Below are positions 45,501 to 58,675 of a DNA stretch of 64,000 nt, one piece after another (positions within the stretch are counted from its first letter, which is position 1; each line of letters starts with the position of its first letter). The stretch is from the NCBI GenBank assembly GCA_947683625.1, contig CANTUR010000943.1, positions 930,001 through 994,000 of the forward strand. Reading direction: 5' to 3'. Below the pieces are notes generated by a model. That model ran no database searches and was not told the origin of the DNA. It saw nothing but the letters and a program-made list of their open reading frames with translations. The DNA is from Mallotus nudiflorus. Lineage: Eukaryota > Streptophyta > Magnoliopsida > Malpighiales > Euphorbiaceae. Both the position numbers and the translations under genes were made by a program.

Positions 45501-47172
45501 TTTGAAAAGGATTGTGAATAATTGTGGATATCTATGTTAAAAGCAAAGGTAGTTGCAGTTTATAACGTCAATACACACCAACTTCTACCCACCTCTTTTG
45601 CTGTGTTTTGTCCTCTTCTCTCTTTATCTTTTTTGGTTTGTTTTTCAGTAATTCTATTAATGCCAGTATTAAAATTAGTTGTTAGAAAAAAAAATTAAAT
45701 TACATTAATCACGTTAAGTTTGCACTTCGAAATAGAAGCCCGAATAGAAAAGAATAAAAAAGAGAATGAAAATGTAAAAAAAAAGTGTTTTGTTCTTTAA
45801 TAAATGAGAATGGAAATAAGAATTAGCATCATTTAACAACTAAAAATTTTTCTATGGAAAAATATTTTTATAATTATTTTTTATATATAAAAATTGATAT
45901 TATAATTATTTTTATATATTAAAAGTTAAAACTGGTTACCTAGTATAAATATTTTTAAAATATTTATTTCTGAAAACACTTTTATCATTTTTAAAAATTA
46001 TTATAAAAATTATTTATTTTTTTAAATATTTTTATTCAAATTTTTAATATATATTTTATTAATTTATATGTTTATTTATGAATTGTAGAAAATATAGGTT
46101 AATATTTAAATATTTGATCAATTTATAATTAATTTGACTTAATTTTAAAGGAAATCAAGTTAGTTTCTTAACAATATAAAAGAAATGGTGATTCTCATTA
46201 ATGAGAAAATCACTTCTCAATCTTATACTAAATTTTTTAGTCTACCAAGTAATAAAAATTATAATTATTCATTATGATTTCAATTCTCACCTTTATTTTT
46301 TTTTTTCATTCAAACGGATCCTAAAATAAAATAAAAATAAAAATTTCATAAACTTATAGGAGTTAAAAAAAAACATTATAAAAATGTTTTGGAGGGTTAA
46401 TTCTATTATTTCATAACTTATCTTTAAATTTTAAAGGTAATTTTTTAATTTAAAAAAAAATTGGGAAAGGATGTAGCCTCTTACCAGTACAAATGGTTCC
46501 GTTCCTGCTGCTCGTAATGTGTATTACTATTATTATTATTATTTTTGAACTGTTGTCGCTTTAATAAATACACCATAAAAACATTTGTAAGAAGAAATAT
46601 ATGTGAGTGTAGAAAAATTCTCATAAGTTAAGGATTTAAAATTTTTAATCAGAAATAATCATTTTTTCCCTTAGCCCTTACTCTCATTTAGTAGTTTAAT
46701 AATTTTCTTAAAAAAAAATTCAAAAATTCTCATATGTTAAAATTTTTGTTCTTCTAATACCAATATAAACATATATTTTTTTAAACAAAATTCGATTTAT
46801 GAATAAAAATTAATTTAATATCTGAACTAATTTTATTTCATGTAAAAACAGACATCATAAAATTGAATAAATTATAGTCTTTTGTTTACACAAGCTTATT
46901 GATTATCACTAATATTTTTGTACAAAAAATATAAATCGAGTAATAATATAATACTAATTTCGAACTTTTTTTTAAAATATATCATTTATTTTTTTAAAGA
47001 CAAGTACTAAAATAATAAAAACAATATATTGATAACAAATTTATTTTATTTTATAAATTAAATTTAGAAGATATATAGATGAGCAAAAAGAAGTTACTTG
47101 AACTTTTTCAAACAAACACTACCACAACTTATTTGTTCAAAAGAAAGTCCAACTGAATTTAAGAGTTAAAAA
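44560..47172. other. AT-rich intergenic DNA with no supported gene
   Basis: There is no open frame with a recognisable protein, no tRNA and no element ends that I can pair. It contains many A/T runs and a long TA microsatellite. GC content rises only briefly near 45580. Confidence 0.5.
45445..45496. repeat. (TA)n microsatellite
   Basis: About 50 bases of TA dinucleotides in non-coding DNA. Confidence 0.97.
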
Positions 47173-47177
47173 GATAT

Positions 47178-50100
47178 TGTAATAATCTGAATTTTTTTAA
47201 AATTATTTTATATAAATAAATATTGAGAATTATGGTGTTATTAATTATTTTTATCTTATATTATTATTATTATTATTTTATTTCATTGAATTGCTATATC
47301 TAATTATTAAATTTAAAAATTTATTTGGAAACTATTATATCTAGAGATATTAAAGTTATTAATAATATTACTATCATTAATTTTAAATGGAATTATTATT
47401 ATTATTATTATTAATGGCATTATTTTAAATTAGGGTTATTTTATTATTGTTATGTGTATTTGTGTGTGTGTGTATATTGGGTTAATTGACTATATATATT
47501 TGAAGTGTATTATTATTATTATTATTATTATTAGACAAAACTTCACTAAAGACAAAAGAAATTCAGACCACTTCATTACTTCTTCTCCTCTTCATTTCTC
47601 TGTCATGTTCTTCCTGCTCTTCCACTCTTGGTGTCTTCTTCGCAGCATCACCATCATCACCTTCTCTTCACACCATCACTACCATCAGTTTCTTCTTCTC
47701 TTCCTTTCTATCTCTGCGATCCAGCCTTCCTCTCCTCCTTCTTCTTCATCTTGCGTTGGAGACAGCAGGTAGCATCTTCCAACTCCTGCCGCGACATCCA
47801 GCTCCTCTACCACCTGCAGCCACTAGAGACAGCAGCTACTCCGACACCAGGTGATAGCTCCTCCTTCCCCTGTCCTTAATCTTAGCTTCGGTAGGGTTAA
47901 GTGGGTTAGGAGTTAGTTAGTTTTAGGTTGGTTCTTAGTTAGTTTTAGGTTGTTTGTTAGTTATTTGACTTTATTTTAATTTTTGGTTAATTATTATGGT
48001 ATTTGCTTAATTACTCAGAATTTACTTTCAATATTTGGTTAATTTTTGTGTTGATCTATGTATATATTTAGTTGATTTTAATTATGGGGATATAAAAATG
48101 GTTTATGTTAATTAATTTAATATTTAAGAAGTTTTGAATAATTAATTTTAGGTATTTTAAGTGTTATGTATATTTTGTTAATTATGTTAATTAATTATTG
48201 TGGTTCGAAAAATTTGAGTTAATTAGAGTTAGTAATTTTAGTATTAATAAAATAATTTTTAGTAAATTTATATAATTTTTGAGAAATTATTTTTTTTATG
48301 TGAATATTGGAATTATAGGTTAATTGTGTGATTTTGTTAAAAATATAATTAAATATTATATTTTAAATGATTTTACAATTTTATAGGGCATTGAATTAAT
48401 TTTTATAAATCATTTACTATTTTAGCTAATTAATGCTAATTTTTAAAAATTATATTTAAATAATATATTATTATTATTTTGGTGATTAAATGGATTTTAA
48501 ATTACTTTTATTATATAATTAAGCTATTTGAATAATTAAATGTGAAAGTGACTATTTTATATTGAATATTTGAAAAAATTGGATTTTTATATTATTATAT
48601 TAATTATTTGAGATTTTTATTAATTGTTGTAAAAAATATTTATAATTAGCGTTTTGATGTTTAAATAAATTATATTGCGATTTATAATGAATTTTTATGG
48701 ATTTTTAATAATTTTAATATATTATTATTTAATATTTATTTTATTATATATTGTGAACCTCGATTGAGGATTTAAGTAGTTTAGAATCCAACTCGAGGAG
48801 TTGAGCTAATGTGAAGTTTAGAAGTGTGTTTGCATACAGGGTTGACTCTATTTTAGTAGAGGGATGTCCGTTTTACAGAGGAGATTTTACCGAATTTTCG
48901 ATAGATTTCTCGTAAAACATAACATCGGGTCAATTCTAAGTTTTGAATTATATGTCCAGTTTTCATTATAAATTTTAGAAGTTAGGGTTTCTATTTTCTA
49001 ATAGTCGTTTTATTTTCTATCTACCAGTCGAGGTCGGACACGACGTAGCAGAGAAGCGCATCCACCTTATAAGTTAATATTCAATTTGTATGTCGAGTTT
49101 TTCAAATTTAAACATATTAAATTCTGATGAATTTAATTTTATGAGATTCTAGTCGGCATTCTTTAAATAATGTTGCATAATTTAATTTATAGTTGATTTA
49201 TTTTATTTTTATTTATTGTAAATTTTTTGTTTTTATTTTCATTTATTTTATATAAACTACGATAAAATGGGTTATCTAATAGGTTTCATCATGACCGTGT
49301 GCACACCGGTAGAATATTGGACTATATTGATTATATTACTGAGATCCATGGTCTAGTGATATTTTGCTCTCGGACACCACTAGTAATATGATATTTAATT
49401 GTATTGACTTATACTGTGGCCGAAGGTTTGGTAATGCTTTGCTCTTAGATATTGCTAGTAAAGTTAGATTTTATTTATTAAATCACTAGGGCCGATGGTC
49501 TGGTGATGCTTTGCTTTTGGACACTGTCAGTGATATTGGATTAAGTAATGTGACTGCGACTATGCATCCTGGTGATGCTTTACTCTCACAATCCATTAGT
49601 CTTGAATATAAGTGAGCCGAGTGGCTGTTAAAATTGAGGACTAGAGTTTTACCTAGTTTTTATACTATAATATTTTAAAAGCATTTAAAATTCATTTCTC
49701 CTTTGAAAAATGGATTTCTTTATATATATCAAAGAATTTGAATAAAAAATTATAAATATATTGTATTTTCATAAAAACTTATTTTAAATGAGATTTTCAA
49801 ATCACATTCATTTCTTTTATTAGTTTATTCAGTGAGGTCTGACTCTCCTCAACTTATTTTTTTCAAAAGTTTGGGAGTTTTTCGTTAGGTCTACTTCCCT
49901 ACGCCGAGTAACTTCCTCACTGGCTATCTTATGTAAGTCTATATATATGTGTTTGTATTAATATCCGTGTACCACAGTAGAAAAATTATATAATTGCATA
50001 TTTTAATTTGAATTTTATGTATTGAGATTTATGTACTGAAATACTATTTTGTCTGACTGAAGATGTTTATTTATACATAACAATGACATGATTTGTTTAA

Positions 50101-50271
50101 ATTGAGAAAAATCAGTTTAATAATGTATATCATGATTAAATTATTTTATTGTAATGTTTTAAAGATAAAATGTTTCGTGTTTTTCTTTTAAGGCTTACTA
50201 CGGATTTCGATAACTTTAAATTTTTCCATTCCCTAATGTTGGTCACATGCCCTTGGGTTTAGATCGTGACA
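47178..50271 (+). mobile_element. Solo LTR of chromovirus family 2
   Basis: A 3.09-kb LTR (TGTAATAATCTG to GATCGTGACA) with perfect TSDs GATAT at 47173-47177 and 50272-50276 and no internal domain. It is too diverged from family 1 to align throughout, but shares landmarks in order: a CT-rich leader block (47570-47880), donor-like AG|GTGATAG (47851), acceptor CATACAG|GG (ends 48839), then ctctattttagtagag and TTTTACAGAGGAG (48846-48890). Next comes the block with GACCGTGTGCACACCGG (49293-49309), followed by four diverged GATGCTTTGCTCTCGGACAC-like repeats (49345-49600), TCAGTGAGGTCTGACTC (49829-49845), donor TAT|GTAAGTC (49931) and the end AAGGCTTACTACGG. Family 2 is closest to element E. Confidence 0.92.
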
Positions 50272-50276
50272 GATAT

Positions 50277-51703
50277 TTTGTTTATAGAATCTATGTGTGT
50301 ATGTCTATATATTTTTATAAATATAAAGATATTTTGTTTATATATATTAACCTCCAAATTTATTAAGTTTCTCTTTATAATTAAACATTTCCTTCTAAAA
50401 ACTTATGTTAAAATAATTAACAGTTATAATATTTTTTTATAAAAGTATCAAAATATCTATTTTTATTAAATTAAATATATTTTATTTGATGCAAAACACT
50501 TCAATCCTATTATATTCAAAACATTACTTTTCTTTCCCATAAAAAATTATATCTTTTATTTTAATTGAAATATTCTTTTTTACTAAAAACTTTTCTTTTT
50601 AACCAAAAAATGTAAAAATATGTAATTTCTCATCCAATTTTCTATTTATTTTATTTTATTTATTTAATAATTATTATTACTATGCATATTAATAATATGT
50701 ACTTTTAATTAAAAAAAATAAATTTTTACTTTTATATTTGATGAATTTATAGTTTTTAATTTATTAAAATTATTCAATATTTCATTTTAAAATATTTATA
50801 TTATTTATAGTTATGACTTTACAATTAGTTTTAACTAAATTTTAAGAGTTAAAATTTATTAATAAAATGACTAATTAGCATATAAAATTTATAGAGCTAC
50901 GTCAACATTCTCTGGATAGAGGTAAAGAATAGAAAAATTGTTAATTGTTAATAATTAACACTATGCATTATGATGTATATTTTTCAAAATAAATAGTATT
51001 AAAAAAATGAATGTATTGCTGATTTTTTTTCTTTTGGATTACCCCAAGACTTTGTAAAAGGTGGGGAGGCATGGGTAATGAGGGCTTCTAATACCCACCA
51101 TGACCTTCTAGATGAAATTATATCTAACGAAGCAGATTTGGAAATGAATTTTTTTTTTTTCAACTAAATTTGGAAATGGAATTAGATATAAGGGAAAAGA
51201 AACCAACAAAGTAAGTAACAACCCTAATTAAAGAACTCATTTTACGAGAAAACGTATAAAATAGCTGTCTTGCATCATCTATCCACCAACCTCCTTTTCC
51301 TTCTTCTCTCCCCAAAGAGTTTTATTCTTTTTCGAGCATGTCCTGTTCCACAATGTTTTTTTTCTTTCAAAAGTCTTTCTATTTGACGTGAATAATTTTT
51401 CAAAGGACTTCTGTTCGATAAAAATAATGTTAATTTCTCATATGATGTATTTTAAACACGAAATAATTGAATTTAAGCAGGTTAAACATATTTAGTTTGT
51501 TTAGATATATATGAATATGTTTATATATATTATTGTGAAAGCGTGTGAAAATACAAATACAAAAATAAAGATTAGCAAAATAAAGAAACAAAGAAGTACA
51601 CAAGATTTAAATGGAAAATCTCAATTTGGGAAAAAATCACGAACATATGAAAAGAGATTTTACTATTGTTGAAAATAACTTACAAGAGAGTTTAGAACAA
51701 CAA
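50277..51703. other. AT-rich intergenic DNA with no supported gene
   Basis: It contains a direct repeat agatattttgtttata (50271-50286 and 50328-50343), the first copy overlapping the solo LTR's TSD. The part from about 51480, with tacacaagatttaaatggaaaatctcaatttgg, resembles degraded plant retrotransposon LTR sequence but has no ends I can define. Confidence 0.4.
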
Positions 51704-51712
51704 TAATAATTA

Positions 51713-52884
51713 GGAAAAATGATCAAATTTATCATGAACTATAAGTCAATTATTAATTTAATTTTAATTTTAAAGTTATATCAATTTATTCATTCAATTT
51801 TGAGAGTTGTTTTAAATATATCCAAATAATATTGAGTTTGTAATAGAGATGACACAGCATAAGAGTGGTTGACATGGTAAAAAATTTAAAACTCACCTAA
51901 TCAATTCTATCCCTAACTATAGACTAATTATCAAATTAATCCTAATTTTAAAGTTATTTCGATTTGATCCTACAACTTTTTGAGTTATGCTAAATCTATT
52001 AAGAAGTCAATAAGTTTGTACCAAATAGTTACAATGACCATTGACATGGTATAAGAGTATATGACATTACAAAATTAAACTTTCTTAAAGTAGGTGTAAA
52101 ATTAAACTCAAACTTTAGTCATACTTTTGCATTTTTTTATCCGATGCATACGTAATGGCAATAAAACAGTCAAAATTTTTCGAACATCTATTTTCTCTAT
52201 ATATAAAGCTTGAAATAATAATTTTATTTAAAAATATTTAAATTTCTTAATACTTGGACTTCATGATACTTTTTAGTGTTTTGATTTTGCATAAATATAT
52301 CAATTTTGTATGGGGTCCTTTTTGTTGAAGTCATATCTTAAAATAGGGACAACACCAAAACAATCGACCCAGATTTACATCAGCTTTAAGATGTTTTCAA
52401 ATGAGCTATGTTTCCACATTTGCATGTTATGATCTTATTATTCAAACCATACATTCTTATATTTTGTGATTCTGATTTGGAAAACAGTAAGTTTTAGGTT
52501 TTAAATTTTTTGTGTCATGCCAGATGCTTTTATGCTATGAAAGATGGTCATTGCAGCTATTTGGCACAAACTTATTAACTTTCAGATAGATTTGTCACAA
52601 TTCAAAAAGTTAGAAGAGTAAATTGAAATGACTTTGAAATTAGGATTAGATTGATATTAGTCTATAGTTCAAGATAAAATTAATAAAGTGAGTTTTAAAT
52701 TTTTTATCATGTCAGTCACTCTTATGTTACGTCACATTATCACATCATCTTTGTCACAAACTTAATGTCATTTGAATAAGTTTGAAATAACTCTCAAAAT
52801 TAGAAAAATAAATTGATGTAACTTTAAAATTTGAAATATATTGATGATTAACCTATAATTTATGATAGATGCGATCATTTTTCC
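51713..52884. mobile_element. Non-autonomous Mutator-like element (MULE) with long inverted repeats
   Basis: The element begins GGAAAAATGATC and ends in its reverse complement. The inverted repeats pair over roughly 380-400 bases (about 51713-52090 with 52488-52884), with an estimated three quarters identity by eye. Perfect 9-bp TSDs TAATAATTA flank it (51704-51712 and 52885-52893). A 9-bp TSD with long TIRs is the signature of Mutator-like transposons. The roughly 400-base interior has no usable open frame, so a transposase would have to come from elsewhere. Each TIR is itself two diverged units of about 165 bases. Confidence 0.88.
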
Positions 52885-52893
52885 TAATAATTA

Positions 52894-54172
52894 TAACTCA
52901 AAGCCCTAATTTAGTACACAATACACATGCACACACTCCAAAATAGCCGCCTATCAACTCTGCACTGTATGGCTGGAGAGACGTCTGTATCTCTAGTTGT
53001 ATTTCTTTGTAGATAAATATTCACAGACTGCTCAATTTTAGACGTCTGTCTAGGGTTTGATAGGATCGTGTTGCCCTACAAATGGATTTTCTATAATAAA
53101 ATAGGTCATTTCCTTTGCTCTACCATAAATCCCAAAAAAAAAAAAAAAGTCTATAAATCCGTTTTTCACTAAACATACGTTGTATTGTAAGCTTGTCGAA
53201 CTTCCAATTGAATTCACATTATAAACTCTAATATATATATATATATATATATATAACAGAATTAACATATTAAAATATATGAAATGATATATTAAAATAA
53301 AAATAAATTCATATAATCACTCGAGCGTGTAGGGGTGTGTTTAGTCATCAATCTCTCAGACATCCTTGAAAATTACAAACACCATTGAAATGGATAAAAC
53401 TACTCAATAAATTAAACTTATTTGGAAGACTTCTTAAATCAAATTAGCGTCTTTCAAAACCGTCTCAATAAATATTTTTCTCTACTTTATTATCATTTTT
53501 GTTGAATCCAAATATAAATGCATGCCCTAACTGTTAGAGATATGAATAAATCTTACATACAAGAAGTATAAGAAATTTAAATAGAAAACAAGTAATGTAA
53601 ATTAAAATTTTAACACAAATTAATTGATATTGCATCTGATGGATTCTAATATTTTATATCTATTGTTGCAGGTGCCAACAAACATTCTCAATCTTGGAGG
53701 GTTTTTTTTTTTTCCCTATGTGTAAAGTTAAAAATGGTTTAACACTTAAAGGATCTTGTACGGAATTTGAAGACCTAGGTGTTATAATTGCTTAATTGGA
53801 CGGAAAGGTAATAATAGGATATCAATATGAAAAAAAAAAATTTATGCAATGTTTGCACCTAAACACTTTTTAGGGTAAATTACTATCAATCCCATGAGAT
53901 TTAGCCAAATCTATTAACTCATTCTTATATTTTCAAAAGTCAATTAATAACTTTCTTAAATTTAATTTTATTAACTATTTTCTTTTTCCGCTAAGTACAT
54001 ATCTTTTCATATTTGAAATTTTTATTATGAACTTGAGAGAGTATTAAGTTAGTGGAAGGAGGATTTAAATTTTAAAAAAAAACTCTAGCTGCCTTTTCTC
54101 TCATCCTTCTCTTCTTTTTTTTCTAGCCACTCATCTTTCTTAAACAAAGAGAGGATGATTTTTTACCATTCT
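52894..54172. other. AT-rich intergenic DNA with no supported gene
   Basis: It continues the sequence interrupted by the MULE, with gacgtctgt repeated near 52980 and 53041. It holds a TA microsatellite (53231-53254), long A-runs, and no recognisable protein or RNA gene. Confidence 0.45.
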
Positions 54173-55420
54173 TGTAATAACCCTAGTTTTTAAATTAATT
54201 TATTTTAAAATGAGATATGCAACATTAATAATTTCAAAAAATTATATTTGAATATTTTATTATTTTGTGGTAAATATTTATTATTTTATGTTTGATTATA
54301 ATTTCTACGTAAATATTTATTTTGAGACTTATTATTTTGGATAGAACTATTTTAATAATATTTAATTTAGAGCATTGTTAATTCTATTATTGTTTTATCA
54401 AATTCTATTATTTATTTTATTAGAATCATCATTATTATTAAGTGTTATTTTATGTGAGTTTAATTTGCATGTGTGTGCTTATTATATATATATGAGTATA
54501 TTGAGTGGTTGAAATTGATTTATGGTAAAGTATTATTATTATATTATATTATATAGTTTATTATTAAAATATATACATATACAAACAAAACAACACATAC
54601 ACACACTTAAAAATATACATACATGCAAAAAAAAAAAGAAAAAAATGGGAATCAAGTTTAAAAACACAACTTCCTTCTTCATGTCCTCCCTGTATCGTCC
54701 CATTCTTTGCCTATCACTGTGCCTCCATCACTTCCGATCACCATTTTCTTCGATTCCAGTGTCTTTCTCTTCCTCTTGCACCGGTGAGCACTAATCCAAG
54801 CTTAGTTTAAGCTTTAATCTCCATTTGATTGAGTTTTTGTTAATTTTTATTTATGGAGTTCTAGGGTTTCAAATTTTTTTTAGCTTGATCTATCTTGAAT
54901 CTTGCAAACTCCCTTTACAAATGTGATTCCTAGTAGCTTAATCTACCTCTATGAATTTTTGTATGATTTTTGGAATTTATTTTGATTTTTGTGAATTTTT
55001 GAATATTTTATTATTATTTTATTAATTTTCATAAATTAATTTATTAAATTATAAAATTGGTTAATTTAGTGGTATTATATATTTTTATTAATTTTAGTGT
55101 TGAGAAATTAATTTTCGAGAATATTATATAATTTTTATGAATTTTTATAGTTTATGTTAAAATTGAATAATTAGGTTAGAGTTGGATTTTTGTTGGAATA
55201 TTGGTTTAAATATGTATTTTAGTTAATATTAATAATATATATGTTGAGAAAATAATTTTAATTCATTTATATATTTTTTTTGGAATTTTTGAGTAATAAT
55301 AGGATATTATGTATATTTTTAAATTATAGGGGTAAAAATGTAATTTTTTGCTAATTATAGCTAAATAATATATTCTAGTTGGTTTTAATATTATTTGAGG
55401 AATTAAAATGATTTTTACAA
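54173..55420 (+). repeat. Element E 5' LTR, left part
   Basis: It starts TGTAATAACCCTAG, as other chromovirus LTRs here start TGTAATA/TGTGATATCCC. It carries an AT-rich promoter region with TATATATATGAG (about 54484), a short CT-rich leader, and a strong donor-like CACCG|GTGAGCAC (54784). It is interrupted after 55420 by a family 1 solo LTR and resumes at 58676, with TACAA counted once. Confidence 0.88.
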
Positions 55421-58400
55421 TGTCACGATCCAAAACATGGGCCATGACCGACGCTAGGGAACGGGAATTCTTTCGAATCCGGAACCCGTAGCAAGCCTAA
55501 AAATAAAATAAATCATGCAATAATAACAATAACAACATTATATATATGCAACGGAAATAAAAATCATAAATATAATAATAACATTCTCATCACTGGATTT
55601 AAATCAAATCTCATCTCATATATATAAATCTTTTAATACAAATCCAGTTTCAAATACAATGCAACATCTCTTTAAATAAAATACATAAAATCCCACAATT
55701 AATTTACAACTACTGCAGTGTCTAGATTATTATAAAAATAAGACTCAAGTAAATAATTTACACAAAGAAGCCGGGGCGGAAGAAATTCGGCGTATCGACC
55801 TGCTACTGAGGTCTGAAGAAGTTGACTCTCCTGAAAAATAGTCAACGGAGGGGAGTCAGACCTCACTGAGTGAATTACTATAATATATATACATACACAC
55901 TAAATGATAATGCATACAGTCAACAGTATATATCTAATATATATATACAGGCAATTACACACAGATGCAATAAAATCATTTATATATTTTGTCTGAAAAT
56001 CATCTTTTATGAAGGATCACATAGAACCCTATGATATCGAAAACCTCAGATAGTGTTAGACAACACTCTAGTCACACAGGCTCACTTATTCCAAATATAT
56101 CCACTTAATCCATTTGGACAGTAGACTGGCCCCGAGACACTAAGTCAACCGAGCTCCAGCAGTCTGACTGCCAGTGTGATTGGCCCCGAGACACTTGGTC
56201 AACCGAGCTCCAGCAATCACACCCAAACCATATCTCACACATATCAATAATCACATTCAATCAATATCCACAAATAAGTTAGTAATATAGCCTAAATACT
56301 ATAGGCGTACCGGTACATACTCGGTCCTAGTGCTGCCCACTGGGTAGCACGTTCTATCGATATCCTTCATTAATAAATATAAAACATTCATTCACAAAAA
56401 TAAATGATGCATGAAGTTCAATAAAATATCAACATAAACCATATATATACTAGAAATATACCAAAAGTAAACCAGGTATATTTCGAGTATATATATACGT
56501 CGAATAATTCCAATACAATTACAAAATAAACTAAAATATACCAAAATATACATAAAAGCATTTTTAAGAATAATTTAGTTATAAAACAGGCATATAGTTA
56601 AAAATATACCGAAAATAAACCTAAGTAATACTTAAATCATTCATGCATATTTTATTAAAATAAAGCATATTTTTCTAAAACATGCATCCTAAAGCATATA
56701 TATATAGTATAGTAACTCACAAATTAGTGCGCTCCACGAGACGAGTCCGACGGGCCTGGTCCACTAGCCCTCGGTCTCGGTGCAACTAAACAAATAAATA
56801 ACGACAGACATTAGAATAAACCTAACGGAAATCCTAGAATTCGATCTAGAGTATTAAACACAGAATCAGAAATTAGGGTTCGACCGGATATCACGTTTTA
56901 TGAGAATTCTACCGAAAATCCGGCAGAACCTCCCCTGTAAAATGGACATCTCTCTACTCAAAAGAGTAGAGCCAACCCTGCAAAGAAACACACTTTGAAA
57001 AACTACACAAAGCACAATCAAAATCCCACGGTCGGACTCCAAACTACAGTCCACCGACCGGGGTCCACAAACACAGAATAATTTCAGAAATACCAAAAAT
57101 ACCCTAACAACATAGAAATACATTTTATACGTAGAAATTACATAATTAACCTTTAAACACTATAAAAACCGATAAAAACTCATTTTATTAGAAAAACCGT
57201 ATATTATATATATAATTGAAAATAATTCACGAAAAATAGTTTTAATTAGTTAAAAATACTAAATAATTTGTAGAAATCATTTTTATACCTTAAATAACTA
57301 TTAAAACCAATTAAATTACATTTTTAGACAATTTAGGGTAAAATTACCAAAATACCCCTATATATATAAATATACTTAAATTACTTCAAAAATTCACCAA
57401 AAATTATAAAATTATCCAAAATTAATTTTCTCAACATATATATCAATAATATTAATAATTAAACTCAATTAACCAATTAAATTCAATTAAAAACATAATT
57501 AACCTAATTTTCCCAAAATTCCATAAACTTCAATAATTCAAAATAAATACTTAGAAATTCATAAAAATTCCAAATAAATTCCTATAATTCATTTCAACAC
57601 CTAATTTAACCATAAACCCCAATTTCATAATTTAAATAATTAATTTCCGAAAATTAGAAAATAATATTAAAATATTCAAAAATACCCAAAAATCCAAAAA
57701 ATCTCCAAAAATTCCAAAAAAATTCATACATGTAGATTGAGCTACTAGGAACAACATTTGTGAAGGGATTTTTCATGAATCAATCAATTCGAAGCTCAAA
57801 AAAATCAAAAACCCTAATGTGACCGAATTGAGTTTTAGCTCAAACCTCAAAATCCACTTGATTTCAGGCCAAAAGGAGCTTAGAATTGGAGTCACCGGAG
57901 CTCAAGGAGTCGATGAAGATCGACGGTGCATGAAATGGTAGCCGAAATCGTCGTCGACGGTAAGAAGCTCAACTTGCTGCCATGGCGGATTCTGGGCGAT
58001 CCAGTGGGCTTCCGGTGGCCTGGTCACGTCGGAGGGGAAGAGGAAGGAAGGGGAAGGAGGTTGGTGGTAGCTGGTGGCGGCGAAAGGCGGTCCGACATGC
58101 TGAAACGGGAGGTGCAGTGAAGGTAGACGATCGGGAGAGAAGAAGGAGAGGGAGGGGCTAAACGGTAATTTGGTAAATCCTTTTGATTTTTAATGTATAT
58201 ATATGTATATATATATATACTTTACACTATATAATAAAATAATATTATATTATACACATTAAATATACACCACACACATAAAATTTAATATTTTAATAAT
58301 TTATACTAAATAAAAATAATTAAATAACAATAAAACTAATAAATAATTAATAAAATATTAGGGTAATACTAAACCCTAATTAAATAAATATTTACACACA

Positions 58401-58675
58401 TAGGCTTTATTTAGGATTTTAAAAATACGTATGAGTTCATGCAAGTCCGAAAATATATTTAAAATAATTAATAATAAATTATTTACGTGAAAATTTCCCC
58501 GAAAATGCAAGTTCCGGGAAAATTTTACATAAAATACTATAAACAATACACAATAATTAAAATAGATTTTAAATACATATCAACTCGTGAAAATATCATA
58601 ATATATATTCAAAAATTATTAACACTGTATATCCCGGTACAGTGTAAAAATATTTTAAAAACACGAGATATTACA
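55421..58675 (-). mobile_element. Solo LTR of chromovirus family 1 inside element E's LTR
   Basis: A single 3.26-kb LTR (TGTCACGATCC to GAGATATTACA) with perfect TSDs TACAA at 55416-55420 and 58676-58680. On the minus strand it keeps the donor CCG|GTGAC (57895, weaker than in C), acceptor TTTCTTTGCAG|G (56978), palindromic hairpin 56952-56971, and the second hairpin near 56336-56354 with one stem mismatch. Its leader block differs from C between 57830 and 58150. Confidence 0.95.

Noticed and set aside
47452..47879. Histidine- and serine-rich frames in the 47178 solo LTR
   Set aside because: They fall in the CT-rich leader block of the LTR, in the same place as leader sequence in the other LTRs, and overlap in two frames.
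56866..57123. An 85-codon open frame on the minus strand across the solo LTR acceptor region
   Set aside because: It crosses the proposed intron end and has no recognisable domain; most likely chance, with part of it coinciding with the conserved RNA hairpin block.
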